From Oscillospiraceae bacterium (GTDB lineage: Bacteria > Bacillota > Clostridia > Oscillospirales > Ruminococcaceae), in the NCBI GenBank assembly GCA_021199335.1, contig JAJQIG010000057.1, forward strand, positions 1 through 64,000: 64,000 nucleotides of DNA, in the 5' to 3' direction. Below are positions 34,307-43,295 of the stretch, piece by piece. Below the pieces are notes generated by a model, which made no database searches, was not told where the DNA came from, and saw only the letters and a program-made list of their open reading frames with translations. Each line of letters opens with the position of its first letter. Position 1 is the stretch's first letter. The translations under genes were made by a program, and so were the position numbers.

Positions 34307-37300
34307 TTGAAACGAAAATATCTACGATTTTGGGGCGTAATGATTGCCCTTTGCGTATTTTTCTCCGCAGATATTTCTTCTATATTCGGTGGGATTACCG
34401 CCTTTGCCGAGGAAAATGACGATGTGGTTGTTATCGCTCCGCAGGAGTCTATCAACCGTGACGAGGATTTGCCCGAATTTACCGAGCCCGAATATAATGC
34501 TATGTTCAGCTTCCCCTCTGAGCTTAGGGGAGTTTACATAACCCCGACTGTGGACTATGCCGCCCCGAACGAGGACGGTTCGGATAAATCGGAGGAGGAA
34601 ATAATAAATGAGGTTGAAGATCTGCTTGATTCCGCCGAGGAAAACAGGCTTAATGCCGTTATTGTAAATACCGATTATGACGGAAAAATGCTCTACAGCA
34701 CCGACCTTAACGAAACCGTTTCCTGCGATGTGGTCCAATATATGACGGATGCGGCAGGGGAAAGAGGCTTTTACGTTTATCTTACATTTAATATAAACAC
34801 CGTGCTTGAAAGCCTTGAGGATATGTCGCTGCAGGAAAGAATAGATTATCTTGCCCTAAGAGTTCACACCTTTACGGTAAAATACCCTGTTGACGGCATT
34901 ATACTTGACGGCTATTATTCCTCAAGGTCCAATGTTTCCCTCGGGGATTACATTGAAAACGGCTCGGGGATAGGCTTTGAAAACTGGCTTATGGATAATG
35001 GGGCTTACGTTTTCAGCCTTGCGGCGGATGCTGTGAGAAAGACAAACAATACCGTTCCTGTGGGAATTTCCATTAATGATGTATGGGCAAATTATGAAAC
35101 GGACGAAAACGGTTCTGCCACGAGCGTTGACTTTGAAGCGCTCACAGACGGATATGCCGATACGGTCGATTACATAAATAAGGGCTATGCGGATTTTATT
35201 ATGCTTAAAGCGGAGGGCTCGCGCTCCGACAGCTCCGAACCTTTCGGAGAAATTTCGGAATGGTGGAACAGCATTGCCGAGGAAAACAGCATTCCTCTTT
35301 TTATCCATCACATGAACGAGCAAATCTGCACCGATTCCGAGGGCTGGGGTTCGCCCGATGAGCTTGTTAAGCAGGTTATTGAAGCATCGGAGCTTTCCTC
35401 TTATGCGGGAAGCGCTTTTAATTCCATGTCCGCTCTTGAAAAAAATATGATGGACTCAACCACCGCTCTTATAAAGCACTATGATGATACAATCGACCTT
35501 GAGGGGCTTAACAGCGAGCTTGAAATGACACTGCCGACTAAAACCTCCTATAAAACGGAGGAACCTACGGTTATTTTCGCAGGCTCGTTTGACCCAAATT
35601 TCCCTGTCTATTATCAGGGCAAGGAAATTGTACTTAACGAAGCGGGAAGATTTTACTTTACCGAGGATCTTGAGGTTGGCATCAATACCTTTAAATTTCA
35701 GAATAAGGCAAAAATTATAACATATAAAATCACAAGAACGGTTAACGTCCTCAAAAGCGTTTCCCCCGCTGAGGGTACGATGAGGGTTGACGAGCAGTCA
35801 ACCATTTCGCTGAGCGCCATTGCCTACAAGGGCTCGGAAATAACGGCTAAAATCAACGGAAAAAGCGTTCAGCTTAAAGAGGTCGAAGGCCAGCTTGACG
35901 AGCTTGACCCGAACTCAAGCTATACCAAATATGTTGGAAAGTATACTGCGCCCGAGGGTAAGAAGGGCGAGGAAATAGACCTTGGCTCTGTCGAGTTTTA
36001 CGGCACCTATCCCACCAAAACGGGGGATATAAGCGAAACGAGAACAGGCTCGCAAATCATAGTGAACGCCCTTGCAGAGGTGCTTAACGATTACAGCGGC
36101 AGTCTGCTTATGGTTAATAACGACAATACAATGGTGTACAGCTCCAAAACTACGGACACCGCTCCGACGCCCGATATGGCGCGTCTGCCTGCGGGAACTC
36201 TCGATTATATCGTTAACACGGTTACATACAGCGGAACGGATTATTACATAACAAACTCGGGAAAGAGAATAAAAACCTCAGCGGTTTCGGTTTTGGAGAA
36301 CAGACCGCTCGGAACAAACCCGATTTCCGTAACCTCCGTCTACAAGGACGGAACGGATACCGTTATAAAGCTGAAAACCACATCGAAAATTCCGTTCTCC
36401 ATAAGCTATGACGGTCTGTCCTATAATGACGGCGATAACGGAAGCTATTATATCTCCTCATTCGATTCATCGGGAATTACCATAACTTTTGATTACATAA
36501 CAAGCATTTCCGCAGGGGATTTGACCTTCCCCGAAAGTGCGGTGTTTACAACGGGAACATGGAGTTCCGTTCAATCGGGGGAAATGACCAAGGTAAGCCT
36601 ATCTCTTAAATTCCGTCAGGCAGGAATTTTCTCGGGAGTGACGACGTCATATGACAGCGAGGATAACCTTACGTTCCGATTTAACGGCTGCCGAAGCGGA
36701 ATAAGCGGCGCAACCATAGTTATTGACCCCGGGCATGGATATACGGGAAAAAGCTCCTTTGACCCGGGCGCGGTCGGTCATATTAAGGAGCAGGAAGCAA
36801 ACCTTGCCATCGCAAAATATCTTGAAGAGCTTCTTGAAGCGGAAGGAGCAAACGTTATAAGGCTTAAAACGGAAAGCGAAACCTACGAAACCGAGTACAG
36901 AGCGTCGTATGCAAGACAGTATAACCCCGATTTGTTTATATCAATCCACTGCAATTCCGCAGGTGAGTCGGCAACGGGTGCGGAAGCATATTACTTCACT
37001 CCGTTTTCTCAGCCGCTGGCGAAATATGTTTCCGCAGCAATGGGAAGTTATCTTTATAATAATGTTGATAACGGCGGAAACGGCGATAGGGGCGCAAAAT
37101 ATAATTACTTCTTTGTAACTCAGCAGCAGGATTTCCCATCTATTCTTGTTGAATCAGGATTTGTAACGAATTACACCGAGGCTATGGCTCTTGCGAACAG
37201 CACCCACCAAAAGGGGCTTGCTCAGGCAATTGTTACGGGAATTAAAAATTACTTCTCGCAGTGTACATACTCCTGCTTCGGCGATGGATACGGAACGGAA

Positions 37301-37471
37301 AACGGAAATACCGCAGACGGCGGTTACTACATAGGAACGGCTGGCGAAGAATCGCAGAGCGGCGAACCTGCTGAGGAAACGCCCGTCGATGATTTTCCCG
37401 ATGCGTCTTTGCCCGAGGACTATAACCCGAACGACCCATATTATCAGTATTATTACGGAATAAGTGCGTAA
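34307..37471 (+). CDS. Large exported protein: GHL10-like barrel plus N-acetylmuramoyl-L-alanine amidase
   Basis: 1054 residues. A signal peptide ends about residue 31 (ITAFA). The first domain (about 65-370) is TIM-barrel-like and related to the lipoprotein at 28733-30313 (LRGVYITPTVDYA, YPVDGIILDGYY). Beta-rich modules follow (about 400-790). The C-terminal Amidase_3 domain (about 800-985) has the zinc and catalytic residues: His in DPGHG, Glu in KEQEANLA, His in SIHCNS, Glu in VESGF. It should cut the stem peptide from muramic acid in peptidoglycan. The tail is acidic and Pro-rich. The start is TTG 34307 with AGAGGAG nine bases upstream; TTG 34301 is an alternative. Confidence 0.88.
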   Translation: MKRKYLRFWGVMIALCVFFSADISSIFGGITAFAEENDDVVVIAPQESINRDEDLPEFTEPEYNAMFSFPSELRGVYITPTVDYAAPNEDGSDKSEEEIINEVEDLLDSAEENRLNAVIVNTDYDGKMLYSTDLNETVSCDVVQYMTDAAGERGFYVYLTFNINTVLESLEDMSLQERIDYLALRVHTFTVKYPVDGIILDGYYSSRSNVSLGDYIENGSGIGFENWLMDNGAYVFSLAADAVRKTNNTVPVGISINDVWANYETDENGSATSVDFEALTDGYADTVDYINKGYADFIMLKAEGSRSDSSEPFGEISEWWNSIAEENSIPLFIHHMNEQICTDSEGWGSPDELVKQVIEASELSSYAGSAFNSMSALEKNMMDSTTALIKHYDDTIDLEGLNSELEMTLPTKTSYKTEEPTVIFAGSFDPNFPVYYQGKEIVLNEAGRFYFTEDLEVGINTFKFQNKAKIITYKITRTVNVLKSVSPAEGTMRVDEQSTISLSAIAYKGSEITAKINGKSVQLKEVEGQLDELDPNSSYTKYVGKYTAPEGKKGEEIDLGSVEFYGTYPTKTGDISETRTGSQIIVNALAEVLNDYSGSLLMVNNDNTMVYSSKTTDTAPTPDMARLPAGTLDYIVNTVTYSGTDYYITNSGKRIKTSAVSVLENRPLGTNPISVTSVYKDGTDTVIKLKTTSKIPFSISYDGLSYNDGDNGSYYISSFDSSGITITFDYITSISAGDLTFPESAVFTTGTWSSVQSGEMTKVSLSLKFRQAGIFSGVTTSYDSEDNLTFRFNGCRSGISGATIVIDPGHGYTGKSSFDPGAVGHIKEQEANLAIAKYLEELLEAEGANVIRLKTESETYETEYRASYARQYNPDLFISIHCNSAGESATGAEAYYFTPFSQPLAKYVSAAMGSYLYNNVDNGGNGDRGAKYNYFFVTQQQDFPSILVESGFVTNYTEAMALANSTHQKGLAQAIVTGIKNYFSQCTYSCFGDGYGTENGNTADGGYYIGTAGEESQSGEPAEETPVDDFPDASLPEDYNPNDPYYQYYYGISA

Positions 37472-37487
37472 AATTGACGTAAAGCTA

Positions 37488-37516
37488 TTGACTGCTAAGG
37501 GCATTTGTGGTAAAAT
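37488..37516 (+). promoter_or_regulatory. Promoter of the iron-ADH-like gene
   Basis: TTGACT (37488-37493), 17 bases, TAAAAT (37511-37516). Confidence 0.7.
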
Positions 37517-37553
37517 AAATTTGTAATTTGAATTAAGGATAAGGAGAACGTTT

Positions 37554-38765
37554 ATGCAGTTGTTAAATCTTCCCGAGAAAATTTATTATATGAGGGGCGC
37601 AGTTCAGTATCTTGAGAAAATGCCCGAAATCCATAGGGTTCTTATTGCGGCTGACCATGATGCGCTGAATGCGGGCTTTATTCACAGACTGAATTACTAC
37701 CTCGAAAAAAATGAAAGCGCACCTGTTATTGATGTTTTCTATGATATTAACGCCTGCGCCGATACCGATTCCGTTTATAGGGGAGTGGGGCTTATGAAGT
37801 CGTTCCGCCCCGATACGGTTATCGCCCTCGGCGGCGGCAGTGTTATGGATGTTGCGAAGGCAATGTCCGTGCTGTACGCAAACCCCGAAGAAACACTTGC
37901 TTCAATTTCCGATAAATATAATACCAAGACATATGAAAAGAACGTAAAAATAGTATGTATCCCCACTACCTCAGGTTCGGGCGCCGAGATTACTTCATCC
38001 GCTGTTATCCGTGATAATGAAACAGGGGCAAAGTATCACCTTGTTGACTGCGGAATTAAGCCCGATGTTGCAATCGTTGACTGCGGATTTGCCTACAGCC
38101 TTTCGGATGAATCCGCCGCAAAGCAGGGCATGGAGGTTCTTGCCCATGCGCTTGAAGCGTATACTTCCGTGCTTTATTCCGATTATACCGATTCCTTTGC
38201 GCTCCATGCGATTAAAATGGTGTTCGATTATCTGCCCCGCTCCTGCAAAAACGGTGGGGAGGATCGCTTAGCAAGGGAGAAGATGCATAATGCCGCCGCC
38301 ATTGCGGGTATGGCTTATGAAAGCACACTTTGCGGCGTAAACAGTGCGCTTTCACATGGTGTAAGTGCGGAAACAGGAGTTTCAAAGAGTATTGCGGATG
38401 CGGTGCTTCTTCCTTATACAATCGCTTATAATGCGGATTCAAACGCTCCATCGGAGGTGTGGCCCAAATACGGAAAGAAAGCCGCCGCCGAGAGATATCG
38501 CGAAATTGCGAATTACCTCGGACTTCCCGCAGATACCCCCGAAAAGGGTGCGGAAAGCCTTATAAAAGCCGTGAACGACCTTATGGACGAAATCGGAGTG
38601 CCCAAAACATTTGCCGAAGCGGGAGTTGAGGAGAATACATACCTTAATCTTATCCCCGTCATGGCGTCAAGAGCGGAAAATGACCGTGATATTGCGGGAA
38701 ATCCACGTCTTGTTAAGGTTGAGGAGCTTAAGGAGCTTCTTAAATCCGCTTATTATGGAAAGTAA
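37554..38765 (+). CDS. Iron-containing alcohol dehydrogenase family protein with altered metal site
   Basis: 403 residues of the group III (Fe-ADH) fold. The NAD-binding signature ALGGGSVMDVAKAM and PTTSGSGAEIT are intact. Compared with FucO/AdhE-type members, the metal ligands are changed. The Asp of GVDALTHAIE is Glu194 here (GMEVLAHALE); His198 is kept; the His four residues before the conserved ALSH His268 is Ser264; the His of the PHGVANA motif is Lys278 (SKSIADAV). Only one of four usual ligands is unchanged. It may use another metal, none, or do a different reaction. Monocistronic with its own promoter and terminator. The family call is strong; the activity is unclear. Confidence 0.85.
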   Translation: MQLLNLPEKIYYMRGAVQYLEKMPEIHRVLIAADHDALNAGFIHRLNYYLEKNESAPVIDVFYDINACADTDSVYRGVGLMKSFRPDTVIALGGGSVMDVAKAMSVLYANPEETLASISDKYNTKTYEKNVKIVCIPTTSGSGAEITSSAVIRDNETGAKYHLVDCGIKPDVAIVDCGFAYSLSDESAAKQGMEVLAHALEAYTSVLYSDYTDSFALHAIKMVFDYLPRSCKNGGEDRLAREKMHNAAAIAGMAYESTLCGVNSALSHGVSAETGVSKSIADAVLLPYTIAYNADSNAPSEVWPKYGKKAAAERYREIANYLGLPADTPEKGAESLIKAVNDLMDEIGVPKTFAEAGVEENTYLNLIPVMASRAENDRDIAGNPRLVKVEELKELLKSAYYGK

Positions 38766-38779
38766 ATATAGCTAAAGAA

Positions 38780-38817
38780 AGCTGCTGTACGAAAAATTGG
38801 CGTACAGCAGCTTTTTT
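38780..38817. terminator. Terminator between the ADH-like gene and the GH3 gene
   Basis: AGCTGCTGTACG (38780-38791) pairs perfectly with CGTACAGCAGCT (38801-38812), then T residues. Confidence 0.9.
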
Positions 38818-38835
38818 ATTATACGGCATTTGCAA

Positions 38836-41634
38836 TTAAAAATAAAGCTCATCCTTGGGTATATCCTCAATGGGAATTTCAAAGTCAAATCGTATATTTT
38901 TCAGCCTAACGCCGTTTTGCCCAACATTAAGACGGAGCAAACAATTATCCGATGCTAAAAGTATAAGTCTGTCAAGCGCAACGTCCTTTCCGCCGCTGCC
39001 GCTAAAGGTGAATGTTCCTATAGGAATTCCCGAGTAGAAAAGTGTGCATGGTATCTGGGCAAGCTCGCCGAGTTCTGAGCTTCCCGTGAGGGTAACGCAG
39101 TATTTTCCCTTATATTTAAGCTCAAACGCCATGATGTAGTTTGTGCCGCAAACAGATTCGGGATTGGAAAGGTCAACCGTAATGGTTTTATCAACCTTCA
39201 CAAAGGAGAAATCGTCGGAAATATCGCAGTCATAATCCTCCTTCGGACGGTTGATAATTTCAACCTTATCCGATTCTCCGATAATGCGGTCAAAGGCGGC
39301 TGTGCGGATGGCAAAATTCACGATATTTTCAGCGCTCCTTTGGAGCTCCCCACGAGTTAAGCTGCCATTGGCAAGCGATTCAAGGGTGTTGTCGCCCACG
39401 CTGTTCTTTGAAGCATCGCCGCAGACCATGTAAAGGTCATTCTGCGAACGCACCATAGCGGCAAGGTTTGTCCTGTTCTGCGGCTTTCCACGTTCATTTA
39501 TTGAAGCGAACCAGTCGGTCATAACAATGCCTTTGAAGCCCCATTCCTTTCGGAGGATTGTTGTGTTAAGGTCATAGCTGCCCGCTGTCCAAAGTCCGTT
39601 TACTGCGCCGTAGGTCGTCATAATCGAAGTGGCGCCGCCGTTCTTTACAGCCATTTCAAATCCCCTGAGATAAATTTCACGCAGCGCCCTTTCGGAAACA
39701 ACTGTGTCGATAAAATGACGGCGATGCTCTTGATTGTTTCCGCAAAAATGCTTTATTGTGCCTGTTACTTTCATTGAGTGAAGGTCCTGAAGCTCGGCGC
39801 AGGCTATTATCCCTGTAAGGTACGGATCCTCCGAGAAGTATTCAAAATTCCTGCCGTTGAGGGGAAATCGATGAATGTTCATTCCGGGCCCGAGCAGACA
39901 TTCAACCTTGTTGCTTATCATTTCAAGTGCAGTGTATCGAAACAGCTCGTTGATAAGATCGGGGTTGAAGGTGGATGCAATCATTGTGCCGTTGGGTAGG
40001 CTGAACGCTTTCATTCCGCAGTCAAGGCGCATTCCCGATGGCCCGTCATCACAGCACACGGCAGGAATCCCCATTCTCTTTAGATTATCGTTCACTCCGC
40101 CGAAAGCGGCTGCCGTTCCCGGGGTAACCTTGGGACTGCCCATGCCCTCGCCCCTTATTATGCAGGAGAGATCCTCATCGTTCATTTGGGCGACAAGCTC
40201 CGAAACGGATGCTTTTCCGCTGTATACATCCGCAAGGCAAATTCCCGCCATGCCCGTCTGCGGAATTTCAGTGGGGAGGTTTTCAAGCCGCTTTATATCC
40301 GAATCAGCGGTTGAAATGGGAACATCCTCATAAGCGGGTTCGGCATTTCCTTCCGAGGAAATTACGGGACGAAGCCTTTTAAACGGCAGAACAGGGGCAA
40401 GAGCCTCCTCAAGTTGTTCGGTTACAATAAGCTTTTGAATTACGAAATCAAGAACCCTTTCAGCATTTCTGACATTCGTCCCAACGTAAATTTCGTATGT
40501 TCCCGCTTCAAGAACGAAGCATGATTTATGTTCGGTTATTCCCGAATCATCATATGAAGCAAGGTATGAACAGTCGATTTCGATGAGAAGGGTTTGCTCC
40601 TCGCCCGGGACAAGAAGATCCGTTTTCTTGAAAGAAATAAGAGAACGCAACGGCTTTCCAAGCTTGCCCTGAGGGGGACGGGAATAAATTTGTACAACCT
40701 CTTTTCCACTGAAATTTCCTGTATTTCTTACATTGATTTGCAGGATAATTTTATTCTCGACAACATCTGCGCCTACTGTTTTTACCTCAAAATCGGTGTA
40801 GGAGAGTCCAAAGCCGAATGGATAGCGAACCTTGTCCTTTGCGAATGTTTCAAAATAACGGTAGCCGACATAAATATCCTCTTTGTAGAAATTGCGTTCA
40901 TCGTCACCGAAGTTTTCCGCCGAGGGGTAGTCGGAAATGCTGTATGCAATTGTGTCGGTAAGCTTTCCGGAGGGCGAAACATTTCCTGTAAGAACATCGG
41001 CAGTGCCAAGACCGCCTACCATTCCCCCCTGCCAAACATACATAACCGCATCGGGGGAATATTTATCGATAAAGCTCATATCAATGACCGTACCTACATT
41101 AAGCAGGACAATTACACGCTTAAAAGCGGCCCGTACCTTCTCAAGCATATCATTTTCTCCCGCCGAAAGAAGATATGCGCCCTCCTCGTTTTTGTTGTCC
41201 ATATCCTCGCCTGCGGTTCTTCCGATAATAACAATTGCCGCATCGGATTTTTTTGCAGCGGATTCAACAGTCACATTGTCAAGGGGCATCTCCTCCTGCG
41301 ACCACGGCTCTGCACCCCAGCCTATGCCTTTGTTGAAGGGGTTTCCCTCCTCCCAGCGGCGGTATATTTCGGTAAGCTCATCATTAATGATAACTCCGCC
41401 GCATTCGTGAAGTCCGTCAAATATTCCGTAAACCTTTGATATGTTCACCATCCCGCCGGAGCCTGTACCGCTTTTGTAATAATGAAGCTGAATTCTGCCG
41501 AATACAGAAACACGGCAGTCCTTTTCAAGCGGAAGCGCATTGTTGTCGTTTTTCAGAAGAACGCATCCCTCCGCCGCTGTTTTTCTTGCAGCTTCGGTGT
41601 AAGCGTTCCAATCAAGCGTAAAAGTTTTTGACAT
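38836..41634 (-). CDS. Family 3 glycoside hydrolase (beta-glucosidase type), swapped domain order
   Basis: 932 residues. The order is reversed from most GH3 enzymes: the alpha/beta sandwich (GH3 C-terminal domain) comes first (about 20-260), then a fibronectin-III-like module (about 310-400), then the TIM-barrel (about 490-770) and a C-terminal beta domain. Some rumen beta-glucosidases, such as that of Ruminococcus albus, show the same order. The nucleophile Asp is about residue 707 in VMTDWFA; KHFCGNNQEHRR and GLLGPGMN-like CLLGPGMNIHR line the active site. There is no signal peptide, so it is probably cytoplasmic, acting on imported beta-glucosides. ATG 41634 follows AAAGGAGC. The specificity is not certain. 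Confidence 0.92.
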   Translation of the reverse strand: MSKTFTLDWNAYTEAARKTAAEGCVLLKNDNNALPLEKDCRVSVFGRIQLHYYKSGTGSGGMVNISKVYGIFDGLHECGGVIINDELTEIYRRWEEGNPFNKGIGWGAEPWSQEEMPLDNVTVESAAKKSDAAIVIIGRTAGEDMDNKNEEGAYLLSAGENDMLEKVRAAFKRVIVLLNVGTVIDMSFIDKYSPDAVMYVWQGGMVGGLGTADVLTGNVSPSGKLTDTIAYSISDYPSAENFGDDERNFYKEDIYVGYRYFETFAKDKVRYPFGFGLSYTDFEVKTVGADVVENKIILQINVRNTGNFSGKEVVQIYSRPPQGKLGKPLRSLISFKKTDLLVPGEEQTLLIEIDCSYLASYDDSGITEHKSCFVLEAGTYEIYVGTNVRNAERVLDFVIQKLIVTEQLEEALAPVLPFKRLRPVISSEGNAEPAYEDVPISTADSDIKRLENLPTEIPQTGMAGICLADVYSGKASVSELVAQMNDEDLSCIIRGEGMGSPKVTPGTAAAFGGVNDNLKRMGIPAVCCDDGPSGMRLDCGMKAFSLPNGTMIASTFNPDLINELFRYTALEMISNKVECLLGPGMNIHRFPLNGRNFEYFSEDPYLTGIIACAELQDLHSMKVTGTIKHFCGNNQEHRRHFIDTVVSERALREIYLRGFEMAVKNGGATSIMTTYGAVNGLWTAGSYDLNTTILRKEWGFKGIVMTDWFASINERGKPQNRTNLAAMVRSQNDLYMVCGDASKNSVGDNTLESLANGSLTRGELQRSAENIVNFAIRTAAFDRIIGESDKVEIINRPKEDYDCDISDDFSFVKVDKTITVDLSNPESVCGTNYIMAFELKYKGKYCVTLTGSSELGELAQIPCTLFYSGIPIGTFTFSGSGGKDVALDRLILLASDNCLLRLNVGQNGVRLKNIRFDFEIPIEDIPKDELYF

Positions 41635-41653
41635 GATCAAGCTCCTTTACATA

Positions 41654-41665
41654 ATAATGCATTAT
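41654..41665. promoter_or_regulatory. 12-base palindrome between promoter and GH3 gene
   Basis: ATAATGCATTAT is a perfect palindrome between the -10 and the Shine-Dalgarno of the GH3 gene, where a repressor could block transcription. No regulator gene adjoins it. Confidence 0.35.
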
Positions 41666-41669
41666 GATA

Positions 41670-41698
41670 ATTTTAACATATAGTGGGATAAAAAGCAA
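41670..41698 (-). promoter_or_regulatory. Promoter of the GH3 gene
   Basis: On the minus strand TTGCTT (41698-41693), 17 bases, TAAAAT (41675-41670). Confidence 0.6.
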
Positions 41699-41977
41699 TG
41701 GTAAAAGTTAATTTCAGTTGAAACGAAGCTGCCGTTTTCAGCGAGGTTAAAGTTGTCGGAAAGCCTGTTTGAGCGAGAATAATTTTTTGACGGGAATATA
41801 TTTTTATGTAAAATCATTGATTTTTGCTGTATTAAGGTACAATATTGGCGGAGATTTGCGCAATATTAAAGTAAATGCAGTTCCGATTATACATTTCAGT
41901 TAAATTACTTTATATCGTAAGTATCATTCTTTGAAGGCAAAGCCGCACAAAGCGCAGATATACGGTAAAAATGGTGT
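41699..41977. other. AT-rich noncoding stretch before element copy B
   Basis: No ORF is supported. A promoter-like TTGACG-N16-TAAAAT (41787-41814, plus strand) leads into no gene. It may be a relic whose gene was lost. Confidence 0.4.
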
Positions 41978-42117
41978 TATAACTCACGACTGATGTCCCC
42001 TGCATCTTCAGGCGGGGGAGCATACGGTCTTTCAGCGGGTGGATGCAATTCCCCACTGAAACCCCTAAGGAGCTAATGTCCTCGGTCGTTCGTTGAATGA
42101 CGGGGCGATGTCCCTTA
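41978..42117 (-). mobile_element. Structured noncoding element, copy B (short form, 140 nt)
   Basis: Reverse orientation relative to copy A. In its own orientation it is preceded by TTCAA (plus-strand TTGAA at 42118-42122) and ends CAGTCGTGAGTTATA. It differs from copy C at six positions by eye. The CTCCCC/GGGGAC stem closes a short loop in place of copy A's extra domain. It has no ORF. It lies about 140 bases upstream of the Rrf2 promoter. Confidence 0.75.
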
Positions 42118-42253
42118 TTGAATAAAAAACACGAATAAAAAATAACAAAGTGATAATATTTGCCCGTTTATTTTACCAAGCGGCGCTGAATTTTTTTTCG
42201 TTAGGGATGCTTTGTGACTTAATTGCTCTTACTCGGCGCATACCGTTATTAAC

Positions 42254-42289
42254 GTAACCATTGACATTACATCCGTTTTATGATAAAAT
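42254..42289 (+). promoter_or_regulatory. Rrf2 promoter with operator
   Basis: TTGACA (42261-42266), 17 bases, TAAAAT (42284-42289). The -35 lies inside GTAACCATTGACATTACATC (42254-42273), which is repeated exactly at 42827-42846 before the operon. It has GTAA-N9-TTAC dyad symmetry. Autoregulation by Rrf2 is inferred. Confidence 0.75.
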
Positions 42290-42314
42290 ATTAAATGCGA
42301 GAGGAGTGAATTCC

Positions 42315-42758
42315 ATGCAGATTTCAAGCAGATTCACAATAGCGATTCATATTTTTGCGTGTATGGATACTTTTAGGGATAAATATAAAATTACAAGCGA
42401 TTTTCTTGCGGGCAGTGTTAATGTCAACCCTGTTATTATAAGAAAGGTTATGCAGCAGCTTAAACGTGCAGGGCTTATAAATGTGGCAAGAGGTACGGGC
42501 GGAATCGAACCTGTAAAATCTCTTAATGAAATTACTCTGCTTGATATTTTCAAAGCTGTTGAAAGCATCGAAAATGGGGAGCTTTTTCATTTCCACGAAA
42601 ATCCGAACAGCTCCTGTCCCGTGGGAAGAAATATTCACAAGGGACTTGACGACAAACTTGAAAGCATTCAACAGGCAATGGAGGAGAGAATGTCGGAAAT
42701 AACAGTTGCAGATGTCATAAAAGATACACAAATGAATATATCCAAGGAAATTGGCTGA
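42315..42758 (+). CDS. Rrf2-family transcription regulator (YwnA-like)
   Basis: 147 residues. The N-terminal winged HTH is seen in MQISSRFTIAIHIFACMD and the VNPVIIRKVMQQLKRAGLI recognition region, followed by ARGTGGIEP. Unlike the iron-sulfur members (IscR, NsrR) it has a single Cys in the usual region (NSSCPVGRNI), so a three-Cys cluster is not expected; a thiol-based redox switch as in the YwnA/CymR-like group is possible. In Bacillus ywnA is followed by ywnB, and here it is followed by a decayed ywnB-like gene. GAGAGGAG precedes ATG 42315. Confidence 0.9.
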   Translation: MQISSRFTIAIHIFACMDTFRDKYKITSDFLAGSVNVNPVIIRKVMQQLKRAGLINVARGTGGIEPVKSLNEITLLDIFKAVESIENGELFHFHENPNSSCPVGRNIHKGLDDKLESIQQAMEERMSEITVADVIKDTQMNISKEIG

Positions 42759-42826
42759 GATTACGCTGTGGGAAATTATTTCCCGCAGCGTTTTTATTCA
42801 TAGAATATTTACAAAAAAAGTTTGGT

Positions 42827-42888
42827 GTAACCATTGACATTACATCAAGCTTGTGGTATATTATAGTTGTAATCATAAAGGTTACAAC
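42827..42888 (+). promoter_or_regulatory. Promoter and double operator of the redox/ADP-ribosylation operon
   Basis: TTGACA (42834-42839), 17 bases, TATATT (42857-42862). GTAACCATTGACATTACATC (42827-42846) is identical to the site before rrf2; here it extends to TGTAA-N9-TTACA. A second, better dyad, GTTGTAA-N9-TTACAAC (42866-42888), lies just after the -10. Both fit a repressor site. Confidence 0.8.
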
Positions 42889-42928
42889 TAAAAGCGCGCT
42901 AAAAAGTATTTCAAAGGAGGTAATCATT

Positions 42929-43265
42929 ATGAAAGCGGCGGTTGTTTGCGCAAACCGAAAGCAGGGAAGCTTGTCACAGCAGTAGTTCGAGGTGAAATTC
43001 TTACTACTGCAGGCAAGACTTTGAAAAAGGATTTGTTTGAACTGACGGCAAGAGGATCTGAGGAAATCTGACGTTGCATAAGCCCCGCAGGTGATTTTCA
43101 GGCTGATGGTGAACGCACAGGGAAGTACATTCTCGGCGGTGAGGAGCTGACCCTGAACAGCAATGGGAAAGTGTCATCAGTTATGCGGATTATGCAGTCG
43201 CCATGATTGACGAGATTGAAAACGGCAACAATATCCAATAGCGTATCAGCGTTGCAGCTGAATAA
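42929..43265 (+). pseudogene. Decayed NAD(P)-binding reductase (YwnB/NmrA-like)
   Basis: AAAGGAGG and ATG 42929 start MKAAVVCANRKQGSL, the Rossmann N-terminus of YwnB-like SDR proteins, but the frame soon stops. Another frame carries TAGKTLKKDLFELTA, and later pieces read GKYILGGEELTLNSNGK and SYADYAVAMIDEIENGNNIQ, the family C-terminus, with stops and shifts. About half the expected 210 codons are gone. The order rrf2-ywnB matches Bacillus ywnA-ywnB. The good Shine-Dalgarno and operator remain and now serve the downstream genes. Confidence 0.8.
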
Positions 43266-43295
43266 ATAATAAAAACTGATAAGGAGATAAATACT

